A stretch of 64,000 nucleotides of DNA from Gimesia algae (GCF_007746795.1 NZ_CP036343.1:2345369-2409368), one strand, 5' to 3'; counted from the stretch's first letter, positions 25,924 through 36,397 are shown. Translations and numbers: made by a program. Notes: generated by a model not told the origin, from the sequence alone.

Positions 25924-28470
25924 ATGCTTCATCGTCTTAAACAACTCGCTCCCCTGGCTGTCATTGCAATTTTCATGGGAGCAATCTGGCTGCTGTCCCG
26001 GGAATTGAAACATTACAATATTCATGATATCCGCAATGCCATTACCCACATCCCGGCGTGGCGACTCTGGGCAGCCGGCGGTCTGACGGTCATTAATTAC
26101 CTCGTTCTGATCGGCTATGATTATCTGGCGGTCCGCGCGATACAGCATCCACTCTCCCTGGGAAAAATCTCCCTCGCATCGTTCACCGGTTTCGTAACCA
26201 GCTATAACTTTGGCGCTGTTCTGGGAGGGACTTCAGTCCGATATCGCCTGTATTCCGCCTGGGGACTTTCGGCTGTCGAAATTCTGCAGCTGGTCATCAT
26301 GCTGGGCACGACGTACTGGATTGGTGTGTTTGCCTTAGCAGGAATCGTTTTCATTTCCCACCCGTTTCCGATTCCTGCCTCATTACACTTCCCTTTTGAT
26401 AATGTGCAGCCAGTCGGGTACATCCTGCTGACGGTCGCCGCCTGTTACACTTCGCTGACGTTGATTCGCACCAAACCTATCAACGTCAAAGGAATTCAGC
26501 TGAAACTTCCCGGCACGGGGATGACATTACTGCAACTGGCAGTCTCTGCCATCGATCTGATTCTGGTCGCGTTCATTGTATATACGCTGCTGGCGGGAGA
26601 CATTTCGATTGGCTACGGCGAATTTCTGGGAATCTTTCTGATGGCCACTGTGACGGTGGTCCTGTCGCACGTGCCTGGCGGAATTGGTGTTTTTGAATTA
26701 GTGATGCTGACCCTCCTGGCGTCTCCCCATTCAGGAATAATTCTGGCCGGTCTGCTGGTATTTCGAGTGATTTACTATCTGATTCCCCTGTTTGCAGCAG
26801 TCGTACTCCTCGGCTTGCATGAACTTTCTCTCAATCGAGGCCTGGCATCACGCGTGATGCAGGAAACAAGCCGCTGGTCGACAGCCATCGCCCCTCTGAT
26901 TCTTTCCGGGTGTACGCTGCTGGCCGGAGCCGTACTGCTGTTTTCCGGAGCAACACCGATCGTCACCGCCCGCATTGGATCTCTGCAACAGACGCTCCCA
27001 CTACCTCTCATTGAAGTCTCGCATTTCCTGGGAAGCTTAACGGGAGCCGCCTTGCTCGTACTGGCCCGGGGCTTGCAACGCCGTTTGGACTCAGCCTGGT
27101 GGCTGATTACCTCTCTGTTAAGTGTGGGGATTGTTGTCTCTCTGATGAAAGGTTTTGATTTTGAAGAAGCCATCCTGCTGAGTATGCTGCTGTTCGCATT
27201 ATTGATCAGTCGCAAACAGTATTATCGAAAAGGCGCTTTGATCCACGCCCGTTTCAGCCCAGGCTGGGCGGGAACCATTTTGACAATCGTGTTCTGTTCG
27301 ATCTGGCTGGGCCTGTTTGCCTATCGACATGTCGAATATTCAGACGAGCTCTGGTGGGCCTTTACAATCAAAGGAGATGCATCCCGTTTTCTGCGAGGCA
27401 GCGTCGGCGCAATCGCTATCATCCTGCTGTTTGCTTTTTCCAGGCTGGTCGCGGCTCACAAGCCTCGTGTGTCGCCACCCACTCCCGCAGAACTGGATGC
27501 GGTAAAACAACTGGTCCTGTCATCACCTCAGACCTCCACTCAACTGGCATTGCTGGGCGATAAATCACTATTGTTCAATACCCGACAGACAGCCTGCATC
27601 ATGTATGGCGTGCAAAAACGTTCCTGGATTTCTCTCGGCGATCCCATCGGGGCAGACGCAGATCGGGGAGAACTGATCTGGCAGTTCCGGGAACTCGTCG
27701 ATCGCTATGACGGCTGGCCCGTCTTTTATCAGGTCAAACCAGAGAATCTCTCGCTGTATCTGGATCAGGGACTGACCATCCTCAAACTCGGGGAAGAAGC
27801 CCGCGTCCCCCTGGAATCGTTTGACCTGCAGGGTGGCAAGCGACGGAAACTCAGACAGGCCATCAATCACTGTGAAACGGAAGAGTGTGAATTCTCACTG
27901 ATTCCCCGGGAAGGTGTACCGGAAATTCTCAGTGAACTCAGACAGATTTCTGATGCCTGGCTCCAGGCGAAAGAGATCAACGAAAAAGGTTTTTCGCTCG
28001 GTTATTTCGATGAAGCGTATCTCAAGCAGTTTCCGATTGCCATCGTTCGACAGCAGGGACGGATCATTGCGTTTGCCAATGTACTGGAGGGTGCCGGCAA
28101 AGATGAACTCTCTGCTGACCTGATGCGACATACCCCCGAAGCACCGCCGGGAGTCATGGAATATCTATTTGTGGAATTACTACTCTGGGGCAGGCAGCAG
28201 GGTTATCAATGGTTCAATTTCGGTATGGCTCCCCTGTCCGGTCTCGAAAATCGTCCCCTGTCCCCTGTCTGGAATCGAACGGCCAATTTGATTTTTCGTT
28301 ATGGCGATCATTTCTATGGCTTTGAGGGATTGAGAAGTTATAAAGAGAAATTCGATCCCGTCTGGACACCCAAATACCTGGCGTCTCCCGGCGGAATGGC
28401 ATTGCCTCAAATATTGTCTGATGTTGTCGCGATCATCGCAAAAAACCAGTCAAATTCAAATCGGACTTAA
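25924..28470 (+). CDS. mprF: MprF-like phosphatidylglycerol lysyltransferase/flippase
   Basis: An 848-residue membrane protein from the ATG at 25924. The N-terminal half has about 14 membrane segments. Its first eight form the flippase part: GFVTSYNFGAVLGGTSVRYRLY split at GAVLGGTSVRYR, and LSHVPGGIGVFE. The soluble C-terminal domain (about 515-845) is the DUF2156 aminoacyl-transferase: WISLGDPIG, KRRKLRQAIN, GVMEYLFVELL and FNFGMAPLSGL. It moves lysine (or alanine) from tRNA to phosphatidylglycerol and flips the lipid, which lowers surface charge and protects against cationic peptides. Its 3' end meets the glycogen-debranching gene. Confidence 0.93.
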   Translation: MLHRLKQLAPLAVIAIFMGAIWLLSRELKHYNIHDIRNAITHIPAWRLWAAGGLTVINYLVLIGYDYLAVRAIQHPLSLGKISLASFTGFVTSYNFGAVLGGTSVRYRLYSAWGLSAVEILQLVIMLGTTYWIGVFALAGIVFISHPFPIPASLHFPFDNVQPVGYILLTVAACYTSLTLIRTKPINVKGIQLKLPGTGMTLLQLAVSAIDLILVAFIVYTLLAGDISIGYGEFLGIFLMATVTVVLSHVPGGIGVFELVMLTLLASPHSGIILAGLLVFRVIYYLIPLFAAVVLLGLHELSLNRGLASRVMQETSRWSTAIAPLILSGCTLLAGAVLLFSGATPIVTARIGSLQQTLPLPLIEVSHFLGSLTGAALLVLARGLQRRLDSAWWLITSLLSVGIVVSLMKGFDFEEAILLSMLLFALLISRKQYYRKGALIHARFSPGWAGTILTIVFCSIWLGLFAYRHVEYSDELWWAFTIKGDASRFLRGSVGAIAIILLFAFSRLVAAHKPRVSPPTPAELDAVKQLVLSSPQTSTQLALLGDKSLLFNTRQTACIMYGVQKRSWISLGDPIGADADRGELIWQFRELVDRYDGWPVFYQVKPENLSLYLDQGLTILKLGEEARVPLESFDLQGGKRRKLRQAINHCETEECEFSLIPREGVPEILSELRQISDAWLQAKEINEKGFSLGYFDEAYLKQFPIAIVRQQGRIIAFANVLEGAGKDELSADLMRHTPEAPPGVMEYLFVELLLWGRQQGYQWFNFGMAPLSGLENRPLSPVWNRTANLIFRYGDHFYGFEGLRSYKEKFDPVWTPKYLASPGGMALPQILSDVVAIIAKNQSNSNRT

Positions 28471-28474
28471 TAAC

Positions 28475-30535
28475 ATGGACCACTGGGACAAAATCGAAGG
28501 TTCCCCTGTAAAGCTGGGGGAAACCTGGGTTCCTTCTGAATACGCCTATAATTTTGCCATCTATTCCAAACATGCAGAGCGGGTTTCCCTGCTCTTTTTC
28601 GCCGAAAATGATCTGTATCATCCGGTTCATGTTTATCATTTTGAACCTCACCGCAATAAAACAGCTGAAATCTGGCATTGTCGAATCCCGGCCGTCAATA
28701 TTCGTCCTGCTACGTATTATGCCTATCAGATTGAGGGCCCCTCTCCCGAAGCCCCTTATGACTGGCATGCGTTTGATTCTGAAAAACTGCTGTTCGATCC
28801 GTATTCACGAAATATCTATTTCCCGCCCGACTTTGACAGAGAGGCTGCCTGCCACCCCGGAAGCAATATGGGTCGCGCTCCGCTCTCGGTTCTGCAATCT
28901 ATCGAATGTGCTTTTAACTGGGACGATGATCAACCGGTTCACCATACCTCTAATTTAATTATCTATGAGATGCATGTACGTGGTTTCACAAAGCGGGATA
29001 ACTCGGGCGTAACCGAAAAAGCCCGGGGCACCTTTGCAGGAGTCATCGAAAAAATCCCTTACCTGCAGGAACTGGGAATCACAGCGGTCGAACTGCTGCC
29101 CGTTTATCAGTTCGATACTCAGGACGGGAATTACTGGGGCTACATGCCTCTCGGATTCTTCGCGCCGCACGATGGATACTGCATGTCGGAAGAGACCTGT
29201 GAACGACACATTGAATTTTGTGAAATGGTGAAAGCCCTGCACCGCGCCGGAATCGAAGTCATTATAGATGTCGTCTACAACCACACAGGCGAAGGAAACG
29301 AGAAAGGCCCGACCTACAGCTTCAAAGGCATTGATAACACGACCTATTATTCATTGACAGGCAACCCCGAATCTCAATTCGCCAACTACTCGGGAGCGGG
29401 TAACACCCTGCACACCGCCAACCGTGCCGTGCGCAAAATGATTGTCGACAGTCTGCAATACTGGGTGAGAGAAATGCACGTCGATGGATTTCGCTTCGAT
29501 CTGGCCAGCGTGCTCACCAGAAAAGCAGATGGCAGTATTGAAGACACGAACCCGACGACACTCGGGCAGATCGGATCTGACTCTTCGCTGGCAGGCAGAC
29601 GATTCATTGCAGAACCCTGGGATGCGGGTGGCGCTTTTCAGCTGGGCTCACGTTTTCCCGGTCATCGCTGGATGCAATGGAATGCCGCCTATCGGGATAC
29701 ACTGCAAAAATTTGTCCGAGGCGATGAGGGACAGATTGCGGACCTGATGACGCGACTGTACGGCAGTAGTGATCTCTTCCCGGACGACTGCCTGCATGCA
29801 CTCAGACCCTACCAGAGTATCAACTACATCACTTCGCATGACGGCTTCTCCCTGTACGATATGGTGTCATTCAATCAAAAACGCAACTGGGAGAACGGCC
29901 AGCACAACGAGGATGGAACTCACGATTACAGCTGGAATTGTGGCTGGGAGGGATCTGACGCCCCCGAGGACATACTCAAATTGAGAAAGCAGCAGGTCAA
30001 AAACTTTTTCACCCTCCTGATGGTTTCCAATGGCACCCCCATGTTTCGCATGGGAGATGAATTTCTGCAAACCCAGGAAGGAAACAACAATCCCTATAAT
30101 CAAGACAATGAAACCAGTTGGCTGGACTGGAGCCGCCTGGAAGCAAACCAGGATATGTTCCGATTTGTGAAACAGATCATCGCGTTTCGCAAAGCCCATT
30201 CATCCCTGTGCCGGTCTTATTTCTGGCGGGAAGACATTAAGTGGTACGGCGTCACTCGGTATGTAGACCTCCAGCCTTCTGCCCGAACTCTCGCTTTCTG
30301 CCTGCACGGTAAAGCAGAACAGGACGCAGATATTTATGTGATGATCAATGCGGCCGCCAATACCTGCGGCTTTGGAATACATGAAGGTACTCCGGGAGAA
30401 TGGAAACTTGTTATTGATACGGCACAATCCAGTCCGCAGGATATCCTGGAATCAGGCAACCTGGGCTCCATTACAAAAGACACGTATGACGTGCAGGCAC
30501 GGTCTGTGGTGGTACTGATCAGACAACCTGGTTAA
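28475..30535 (+). CDS. glgX: glycogen debranching enzyme, GlgX/TreX (isoamylase) type
   Basis: A 686-residue GH13 enzyme. The ATG at 28475 lies four bases after the mprF stop; an upstream start in the same frame overlaps mprF and is not needed. A CBM48-type N-domain (GSPVKLGETWV) is followed by the catalytic barrel with all four GH13 regions: DVVYNHTGEG, GFRFDLAS (nucleophile Asp), AEPWDAGG (acid/base Glu) and YITSHDGFS. QHNEDGTHDYSWNCG is typical of GlgX/TreX. It hydrolyses alpha-1,6 branches of glycogen after phosphorylase action. Translation may be coupled to mprF. Confidence 0.94.
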   Translation: MDHWDKIEGSPVKLGETWVPSEYAYNFAIYSKHAERVSLLFFAENDLYHPVHVYHFEPHRNKTAEIWHCRIPAVNIRPATYYAYQIEGPSPEAPYDWHAFDSEKLLFDPYSRNIYFPPDFDREAACHPGSNMGRAPLSVLQSIECAFNWDDDQPVHHTSNLIIYEMHVRGFTKRDNSGVTEKARGTFAGVIEKIPYLQELGITAVELLPVYQFDTQDGNYWGYMPLGFFAPHDGYCMSEETCERHIEFCEMVKALHRAGIEVIIDVVYNHTGEGNEKGPTYSFKGIDNTTYYSLTGNPESQFANYSGAGNTLHTANRAVRKMIVDSLQYWVREMHVDGFRFDLASVLTRKADGSIEDTNPTTLGQIGSDSSLAGRRFIAEPWDAGGAFQLGSRFPGHRWMQWNAAYRDTLQKFVRGDEGQIADLMTRLYGSSDLFPDDCLHALRPYQSINYITSHDGFSLYDMVSFNQKRNWENGQHNEDGTHDYSWNCGWEGSDAPEDILKLRKQQVKNFFTLLMVSNGTPMFRMGDEFLQTQEGNNNPYNQDNETSWLDWSRLEANQDMFRFVKQIIAFRKAHSSLCRSYFWREDIKWYGVTRYVDLQPSARTLAFCLHGKAEQDADIYVMINAAANTCGFGIHEGTPGEWKLVIDTAQSSPQDILESGNLGSITKDTYDVQARSVVVLIRQPG

Positions 30536-30595
30536 AATAGATATCGTACAGAATTCAGCTAGAAGGGTTCTCTGCAGATCAGGTGAGGAAGCTAA

Positions 30596-30718
30596 ATGGA
30601 TGGTATCGCAGAAGTCTTTGGGGGCGTGATGATCCTGTTTGTGATTGTGATCTTTTCACATCGACTCCGAAAACATAAATCGAAACCGGAAGTGAACGAC
30701 GAAGCAGATACATCTTGA
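30596..30718 (+). CDS. small single-TM protein
   Basis: A 40-residue frame with ATG at 30596 preceded by GTGAGGAAG at good spacing. The sequence MDGIAEVFGGVMILFVIVIFS has one hydrophobic segment, followed by HRLRKHKSKPEVNDEADTS, a basic then acidic tail (quoted in two parts). That is a typical small inner-membrane protein. It lies between glgX and the FAD monooxygenase gene. The function is unknown. Confidence 0.6.
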   Translation: MDGIAEVFGGVMILFVIVIFSHRLRKHKSKPEVNDEADTS

Positions 30719-30805
30719 AACATCAAGCTGATATTCCTATGCTGCGGAGTCGCGTCCGCCAAGATTCCGATTCATCAACGCCAGTCTTACAGGAGGTAAT
30801 ACGCA

Positions 30806-32083
30806 ATGAGTGAATCCCGTCCCCCACTCTCTGGGTCACAAATCAGAACGCGGTGCTGTATTGTCGGTGGTGGTCCCGCCGGTCTCTTTCTGGGTTACCT
30901 GCTGGCCCGCGCAGGCGTTGAAGTCATCGTGCTGGAGAAACACAAAGACTTTCTACGTGATTTTCGTGGCGATACCATTCACCCCTCTACGCTGCAATTG
31001 TTGTTTGAACTGGGACTGTTGGATGAATTTCTCCAAATCGCTGACAAACACTTTGAAGCTCTGAACCTGAACTTTGAAGGCCAGCAGATTCCCGGACCTT
31101 ATTTCACGCATCTGCCAACCGAATGCAAGTTCATCACCTTTGCTCCCCAATGGGACTTTCTCAACATGATTGCCAGTCATGCCAGTGAATATCCCAACTT
31201 CCATCTTCATCTGCAGGCCGAAGCGAAACACCTGATTCGGGATGGAGAGCACGTCATTGGGGTCAAAGTAAATGGACTGGAGGGGGAATACGAAATCTTT
31301 TCCGATCTGGTGGTAGGCGCCGATGGTCGTGGTTCACAGATGCGGATTGATGCCAACGTCGAAGTGATCGAAAAAGGAATTCCCATCGATGTTCTCTGGT
31401 TTCGAGTAGGGAAACAGGGAGACATTGATGACAACACGCTGGCACGGATTAAACAGGGCCGCATGCTGATCACGATCGACCGCGGAGACTATTTCCAGGC
31501 GGGTCTGATTATCCATAAAGGATTTTTTGATGAAATCAAGCAGGAAGGCCTGGAAGTCTTCCGAAACCGAATTCTGGATATCCTCCCCGATCTGGGAGAG
31601 GGAGTCGCAGAAATCGACAGCTGGGACAAAGTCAGACTCTTAACCGTGCAACTGAATCATATCACCAACTGGGCACAACCGGGCCTGTTATTGATTGGAG
31701 ATGCCGCCCATGCCATGTCGCCTGTCGGCGGAGTCGGGGTTAACCTGGCGGTACAGGATGCCGTCGCCACTGCCAATCTGCTGGCTGATAAACTGTACGA
31801 GGGAGTGGTTACATTGGCCGATCTGCAAGAGGTGCAAAATCGACGTGAACGCCCCGCATTGAAAACGCAACGCATGCAGGTCTTTGCCCACCAGCGACTG
31901 TTTGGAGGACACTCTGCGCCCGGTAAACCTGTCTCGATCTCCTGGGGCCTCAGAAAGTTTGCCAGGTTATTGGCCCCGATTCTTAGACGGACCGCAGGCA
32001 AGCTGATTGGTCTGGGATTTCTACCCGAGCATATTCAGACCCCGGAACGGGCAGCGAAAAACAGTACTCCTGTCGCCCCATAA
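30806..32083 (+). CDS. FAD-dependent monooxygenase/oxidoreductase
   Basis: A 425-residue protein with a strong AGGAGG upstream of ATG 30806. GxGxxG motif CCIVGGGPAGLFLG (about 12-25) and VLEKHKDF bind FAD. DLVVGADGRGSQMR is the middle DG motif, and LLIGDAAHAMSPVGGVGVN (about 297-315) is the GD motif that contacts the ribityl chain. This is the PF01494 aromatic/polyprenyl hydroxylase group. The N-terminus has no signal peptide. The substrate is unknown. It could act on quinone precursors or aromatic compounds. Confidence 0.9.
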   Translation: MSESRPPLSGSQIRTRCCIVGGGPAGLFLGYLLARAGVEVIVLEKHKDFLRDFRGDTIHPSTLQLLFELGLLDEFLQIADKHFEALNLNFEGQQIPGPYFTHLPTECKFITFAPQWDFLNMIASHASEYPNFHLHLQAEAKHLIRDGEHVIGVKVNGLEGEYEIFSDLVVGADGRGSQMRIDANVEVIEKGIPIDVLWFRVGKQGDIDDNTLARIKQGRMLITIDRGDYFQAGLIIHKGFFDEIKQEGLEVFRNRILDILPDLGEGVAEIDSWDKVRLLTVQLNHITNWAQPGLLLIGDAAHAMSPVGGVGVNLAVQDAVATANLLADKLYEGVVTLADLQEVQNRRERPALKTQRMQVFAHQRLFGGHSAPGKPVSISWGLRKFARLLAPILRRTAGKLIGLGFLPEHIQTPERAAKNSTPVAP

Positions 32084-32218
32084 AACATCAAAGCCAGTTT
32101 GGTATAAAGAAAACAGGAAAGATTCTGCTTTTTATTATCCATATTGTTAAAATGTATTCTGGTCTGGAGAATGATTCCAGTACAGAGTCATTGAAACGTG
32201 GTACCAGGAAAAAGCAGT

Positions 32219-33235
32219 ATGAATAGAATCTGTTTCAGCAGTTCGATTCTGATTCTGGCAATAGGTATTCCCGTCATATCACAGGCGGGAGAACAGGCTG
32301 AGCGCACGACTCAGATCCGGAAAGCGATTCAAAAATCCATCCCCTTGCTTGAAACGGCGTCCGCAGGATCAACACGCGAGCGAAAATGCTTCACCTGCCA
32401 TAATCAGGCGCTGGCAGTTCTGGTTCTGGATGAAGCCCGCCAGAGGGGATTTAAAATAGACCAAGCGAATTTCCAACTTCAGGTTGACCATACTGCGCAA
32501 CATCTGAAACGCGGGCTGGGAAACTATCGTGCCGGCAAAGGACAAGGAGGCGGTCCCGATACGGCCAGCTATGCGTTGTGGACACTCGAAACAGCCGGAC
32601 AAAAGCCGGATGAAGTGACGACTGCAGTCACTGGTTATCTGCTGGAACGTGACAAGGGGCGCCCGCACTGGACCCGAAATTCCACAAGACCTCCTTCCAT
32701 GTCTTCCGACGCCAATACAAACTATTTCGTCATCAGGGCACTGCAGACGTTTGGCAGTGAATCTCAACAACCGGAAATCTCAGCCCGCATCGCGGAAGCT
32801 CGCAAGTGGCTGCTCGACCTGAAACCCGCATCAACAGAAGAACGTGTGTTTCAGTTGCGCTGCCTGCAAATCCTGAGTATTGACGACGCGATACAGCAAA
32901 CTTCGATAAACGGGTTACTCAAGCTGCAAAACACGGATGGTGGCTGGTCTCAACTGCCTGAGATGCAGAGTGATGCCTATGCAACGGGAACCGTTCTGGT
33001 GGCATTATTACGCTCCCATCTGATTGATGCTGACGAACCCGCGATCAGAAAAGGCATTCAATATCTGGTCGATACGCAACAGAACGATGGCTCCTGGCAT
33101 GTAATCAGCCATGCAAAACCATTTCAAACTTATTTTGAAACGGGTTTTCCTTACGGAAAAAATCAGTTTATCTCGGTCACCGCCAGCAGTTGGGCCACTG
33201 TGGCTTTGTTACTCACTCAACCAAAAGTGGATTGA
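32219..33235 (+). CDS. exported CxxCH/prenyltransferase-repeat protein
   Basis: A 338-residue protein from the ATG at 32219 (AGGA upstream). A signal peptide (residues 1-23) precedes a single haem-binding-like motif CFTCH at about 57-61. The rest is alpha-helical repeats of the squalene-cyclase/prenyltransferase type: GGPDTASYALWTLE, DANTNYFVIRAL, LQNTDGGWSQLP..SDAYATGTVLVALL and QQNDGSWHV. Planctomycetes have many such proteins beside cytochrome-type domains. The catalytic DxDD of true squalene cyclases is absent, so it is probably a binding or redox protein. Confidence 0.85.
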   Translation: MNRICFSSSILILAIGIPVISQAGEQAERTTQIRKAIQKSIPLLETASAGSTRERKCFTCHNQALAVLVLDEARQRGFKIDQANFQLQVDHTAQHLKRGLGNYRAGKGQGGGPDTASYALWTLETAGQKPDEVTTAVTGYLLERDKGRPHWTRNSTRPPSMSSDANTNYFVIRALQTFGSESQQPEISARIAEARKWLLDLKPASTEERVFQLRCLQILSIDDAIQQTSINGLLKLQNTDGGWSQLPEMQSDAYATGTVLVALLRSHLIDADEPAIRKGIQYLVDTQQNDGSWHVISHAKPFQTYFETGFPYGKNQFISVTASSWATVALLLTQPKVD

Positions 33236-33372
33236 CAGCCAGTTTTCCCGTTCCACTGCTACCGCTTATTCTGATATAACCACAGCCTGACCATTTCCCA
33301 TAGAAAAGTATCGTGAAGTGAGTGGTGTCTCATCTCCGTTAAACTCCTATCATATCAGAAGGCTGACTGACC

Positions 33373-34221
33373 ATGTTTGAACGTATTTCGAATGGCTGGG
33401 CGTTATCGAAACAGAGCTTTCGGGTGTTAATGCTGGATAAAGAACTGTTGCTGTTTCCGATCATGAGCGGTATCTCCTGCCTGCTGGTTTTAGCCAGCTT
33501 CGCCTTACCACTCTGGGACAGCAAATACTTCGACACGATTATGAATGATCAGCAGGCGCCCCAGGATCCTGTGGCGTACGTGATTTTATTTGCCTTCTAT
33601 TTTGTCAATTATTTTGTGATGATCTTCTTCAACTCAGCCCTGATGGCCTGTGCGATTATCCGATTGAAGGGAGGCAATCCCACCGTGAGTGACGGCTTCA
33701 ATGCCGCGTTAAATCGACTGCCTCAAATTGCAGGCTGGGCACTGGTCAGTGCGACGGTTGGGTTTATCCTGAAAATGATCGAATCCCGCTCGGAACGCAT
33801 CGGACAGATCGTCGCCGGCCTGCTGGGCATGGCCTGGTCGATCACCACTTACTTTGTCATTCCCGTCCTGGTCGTAGAAAAAAAGAACCCCTTTGAAGCC
33901 ATGAAACGTTCTGTCAGCGTATTACGAGAAACATGGGGAGAATCTCTGGTTGCCAATTTTGGAATCGGTGCGATCATGTTCCTGATCATGATTCCCGTAA
34001 TTCTCACACTGATAGGGGGCGTCATGATGATCGCGGCGGGAAATGCCGTTGTGGGAGGAGTTATCATAGGTTGTGCCATCCTGAGTATTTTGTTGATCTC
34101 CCTGGTTTCCTCGGCAGTACATGCAATTCTGATCGCAGCGATATACCTGTTCGCAGCCGAAGGGGAAGCGCCAGAACAGTTTGACCAAACTCTGATCGCG
34201 CACGCCTTCAATCAAAAATAA
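33373..34221 (+). CDS. DUF6159-family membrane protein
   Basis: A 282-residue integral membrane protein. The N-terminal signature FERISNGWALSKQSFRVL with KELLLFPI is typical of DUF6159. About six membrane segments follow, including a Gly/Ile-rich stretch near residues 190-230. A conserved polar loop AMKRSVSVLRETWGESL (about 178-194) lies between them. The family has no known role. The gene is followed 106 bases later by the beta-lactamase-fold hydrolase. Confidence 0.82.
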   Translation: MFERISNGWALSKQSFRVLMLDKELLLFPIMSGISCLLVLASFALPLWDSKYFDTIMNDQQAPQDPVAYVILFAFYFVNYFVMIFFNSALMACAIIRLKGGNPTVSDGFNAALNRLPQIAGWALVSATVGFILKMIESRSERIGQIVAGLLGMAWSITTYFVIPVLVVEKKNPFEAMKRSVSVLRETWGESLVANFGIGAIMFLIMIPVILTLIGGVMMIAAGNAVVGGVIIGCAILSILLISLVSSAVHAILIAAIYLFAAEGEAPEQFDQTLIAHAFNQK

Positions 34222-34327
34222 GACTTGAATATCAGCTTCAGCCAGAAAACACTTGAAGTCAGCGCGTTCCAGCATCTATGATCGAGTGGATCTTTTGCTC
34301 CCCCGATTTTCTGCTGAGGACTCCTCG

Positions 34328-36397
34328 ATGGCTGTGCGGATTGTTTTAATGGTTTGCCTCGCTTATTTGTCGGCTACAGTCACTGCCGAAGAGCCTGAAC
34401 TCCAGCTGCAGCTAAACCCTCTCATCTATCAGCGACAAATCACGCGGTTGGGGAAACAGGGATTCGCAGCGACTGACCTGAGTGTCTATGAAGGTCAGCG
34501 ATCTGAGCGATTTGCTCTTCTGGGAGTCAAACAAAAGAACCCGAAAGACTGGAAAGCCTTTCATGGGCTGGATGAAAAGCAACTGGAAGTCAAGCTGAAA
34601 CAGCAGGCCACCGAAGGATATCACCCGCTGGTCATCAGCGGCTATGAGAAACGGGGTGAACCACGGTTCGCCGTTATTTTGCAGAAGGCAGTAGATGCCA
34701 ACCATATACTCAAACACTCCCTTTCCAGCGATCAACTCCAATCCACTCTGAAGTCCTTAAAAGAAGTAGGCTACGCGCCCCTCCAGCTGGACGGTTACAC
34801 TGTCAACAATCAGACGTTCCACGCAGGTATCTGGAAAAAACAAAACGATACTGTCTGGGAAGCCACCTGTCAGATTCCATTAAACCAGTTTCAAAACACC
34901 TTTGACGATTACACATCAAAAGGATTTCAACTCGTTGACCTGTGCGGTTTCGTGGAAAATGGGACTGCCGTCTATCATGCCATCTGGTCGAAAGCATCTG
35001 GCTCGCAATGGATGTGTCAATTTAATCTCACTGCGGAAGAATTCCAGAAAACGAATCAGAAGAGTCTTGCTGATGATTTTCAACTCATCAATCTCGATGC
35101 GTATTCCATTAATAATCAGCCTCTGTTCACAGGGATCTGGCAGAAGGTTATGCCGGAGAATCGTGTCGAAATACCACTCTGGAAATCCCCGGATGCGATT
35201 CCGATGACGGGACTGGACCAGAAAGAATTAGCGTCACTGGATGAAGCAATCAAAGACTTCCTGATGTTGCATAACCCTCCCGGGGTTGCCGTCGCAGTCA
35301 GTTATCGCGGTCGGCTCGTGTATGCACGGGGCTTTGGGTATGCAGACAAAGAAACAAAAGAACTGGTGCAACCCGACAGCCAGTTTCGCATTGCCAGCAT
35401 TTCCAAACCGATTACCGCCGTCGCCATCATGCAGTTGGTCGAACAGGGCAAGCTGAAAATCGACAGTCGCGTCTTTGACGTATTAAAACAGTATCGGCGT
35501 CCCCTCTCTCAGAAGAACATTGATCCACGACTGAAAGACATTACCATCCAGCAGTTATTGAATCATACCGCCGGCTGGGACCGGGAAGCTTCCTTTGATC
35601 CTATGTTTCGTTCAATCGCTTTTGCAAAGCAAGTGGGGAAACCCGCACCCGCGGAAATCGATGATATTATTCGCATCATGCTGGAGCAGCCACTCGATTT
35701 TAAGCCCGGCGAACGTTATGCCTACTCCAATTTCGGGTACTGTTTACTGGGGCGGGTGATTGAAGAGGTCAGCGGCCAGAGCTATGAGGACTATATCCAG
35801 CAGACGATCTGCAAACCACTTCACATGAATGAGACACAGCTGGGGAAAACACTCCTCGATGGTCGCAAAGAGAAAGAAGTCAAGTACCACAGTACTCGGG
35901 AGGGGGGCTCTGTCTTTGCTGCCAATCTACGCAAGCAGGTCTCGTCTCCCTACGGTACCTGGTATCTGGAAGCAATGGACTCCCATGGCGGCTGGATTTC
36001 CTCAGCACCGGACCTGCTAAGATTTGCGACCGCCTTTAACATACCAGACCGCTGTCCTGTTTTGAGTGCCCCGACAATCTCAAAGATGCTGGAACGCCCA
36101 CCGGGACTCGCCGGTTTCAACGACCAGGGTAAACCCAAAGACGCCTACTATGCCTGTGGTTGGATGGTCCGTCCCATAGACACCGCCGGGAACTCCAATC
36201 AATGGCACGCCGGTTCCCTGGAGGGAACGTCGACGCTCCTGGTTCGAAGGCTCGATCGGATCAACTGGGCGATACTGTTTAATTCTCGTCAGGGGGTTGA
36301 TGAGAAACGGCTGTCTTCACTGATTGACGCTCCCATGCATACCTGGATTAACCGAATCGAACGCTGGCCTGCCAAAGATCAGTTCAAACAGAAATGA
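34328..36397 (+). CDS. exported beta-lactamase-fold hydrolase with N-terminal tandem repeats
   Basis: A 689-residue protein from the ATG at 34328 (GAGGA upstream). A signal peptide (1-20) is followed by about five repeats of 45-55 residues in residues 25-285 (QGFAATDLSVYEG, EGYHPLVISGYEK, VGYAPLQLDGYTV, KGFQLVDLCGFVE, DDFQLINLDAYSI). They resemble the bacterial tandem repeat domain BTRD1. The catalytic domain follows, with SxxK in ASISKP at about 357, Tyr in YAYSNFG at about 465, and a late HAGS. This is class C beta-lactamase/DD-peptidase/esterase fold. Polyglycine hydrolases share this combination. The substrate here is unknown. Confidence 0.88.
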   Translation: MAVRIVLMVCLAYLSATVTAEEPELQLQLNPLIYQRQITRLGKQGFAATDLSVYEGQRSERFALLGVKQKNPKDWKAFHGLDEKQLEVKLKQQATEGYHPLVISGYEKRGEPRFAVILQKAVDANHILKHSLSSDQLQSTLKSLKEVGYAPLQLDGYTVNNQTFHAGIWKKQNDTVWEATCQIPLNQFQNTFDDYTSKGFQLVDLCGFVENGTAVYHAIWSKASGSQWMCQFNLTAEEFQKTNQKSLADDFQLINLDAYSINNQPLFTGIWQKVMPENRVEIPLWKSPDAIPMTGLDQKELASLDEAIKDFLMLHNPPGVAVAVSYRGRLVYARGFGYADKETKELVQPDSQFRIASISKPITAVAIMQLVEQGKLKIDSRVFDVLKQYRRPLSQKNIDPRLKDITIQQLLNHTAGWDREASFDPMFRSIAFAKQVGKPAPAEIDDIIRIMLEQPLDFKPGERYAYSNFGYCLLGRVIEEVSGQSYEDYIQQTICKPLHMNETQLGKTLLDGRKEKEVKYHSTREGGSVFAANLRKQVSSPYGTWYLEAMDSHGGWISSAPDLLRFATAFNIPDRCPVLSAPTISKMLERPPGLAGFNDQGKPKDAYYACGWMVRPIDTAGNSNQWHAGSLEGTSTLLVRRLDRINWAILFNSRQGVDEKRLSSLIDAPMHTWINRIERWPAKDQFKQK

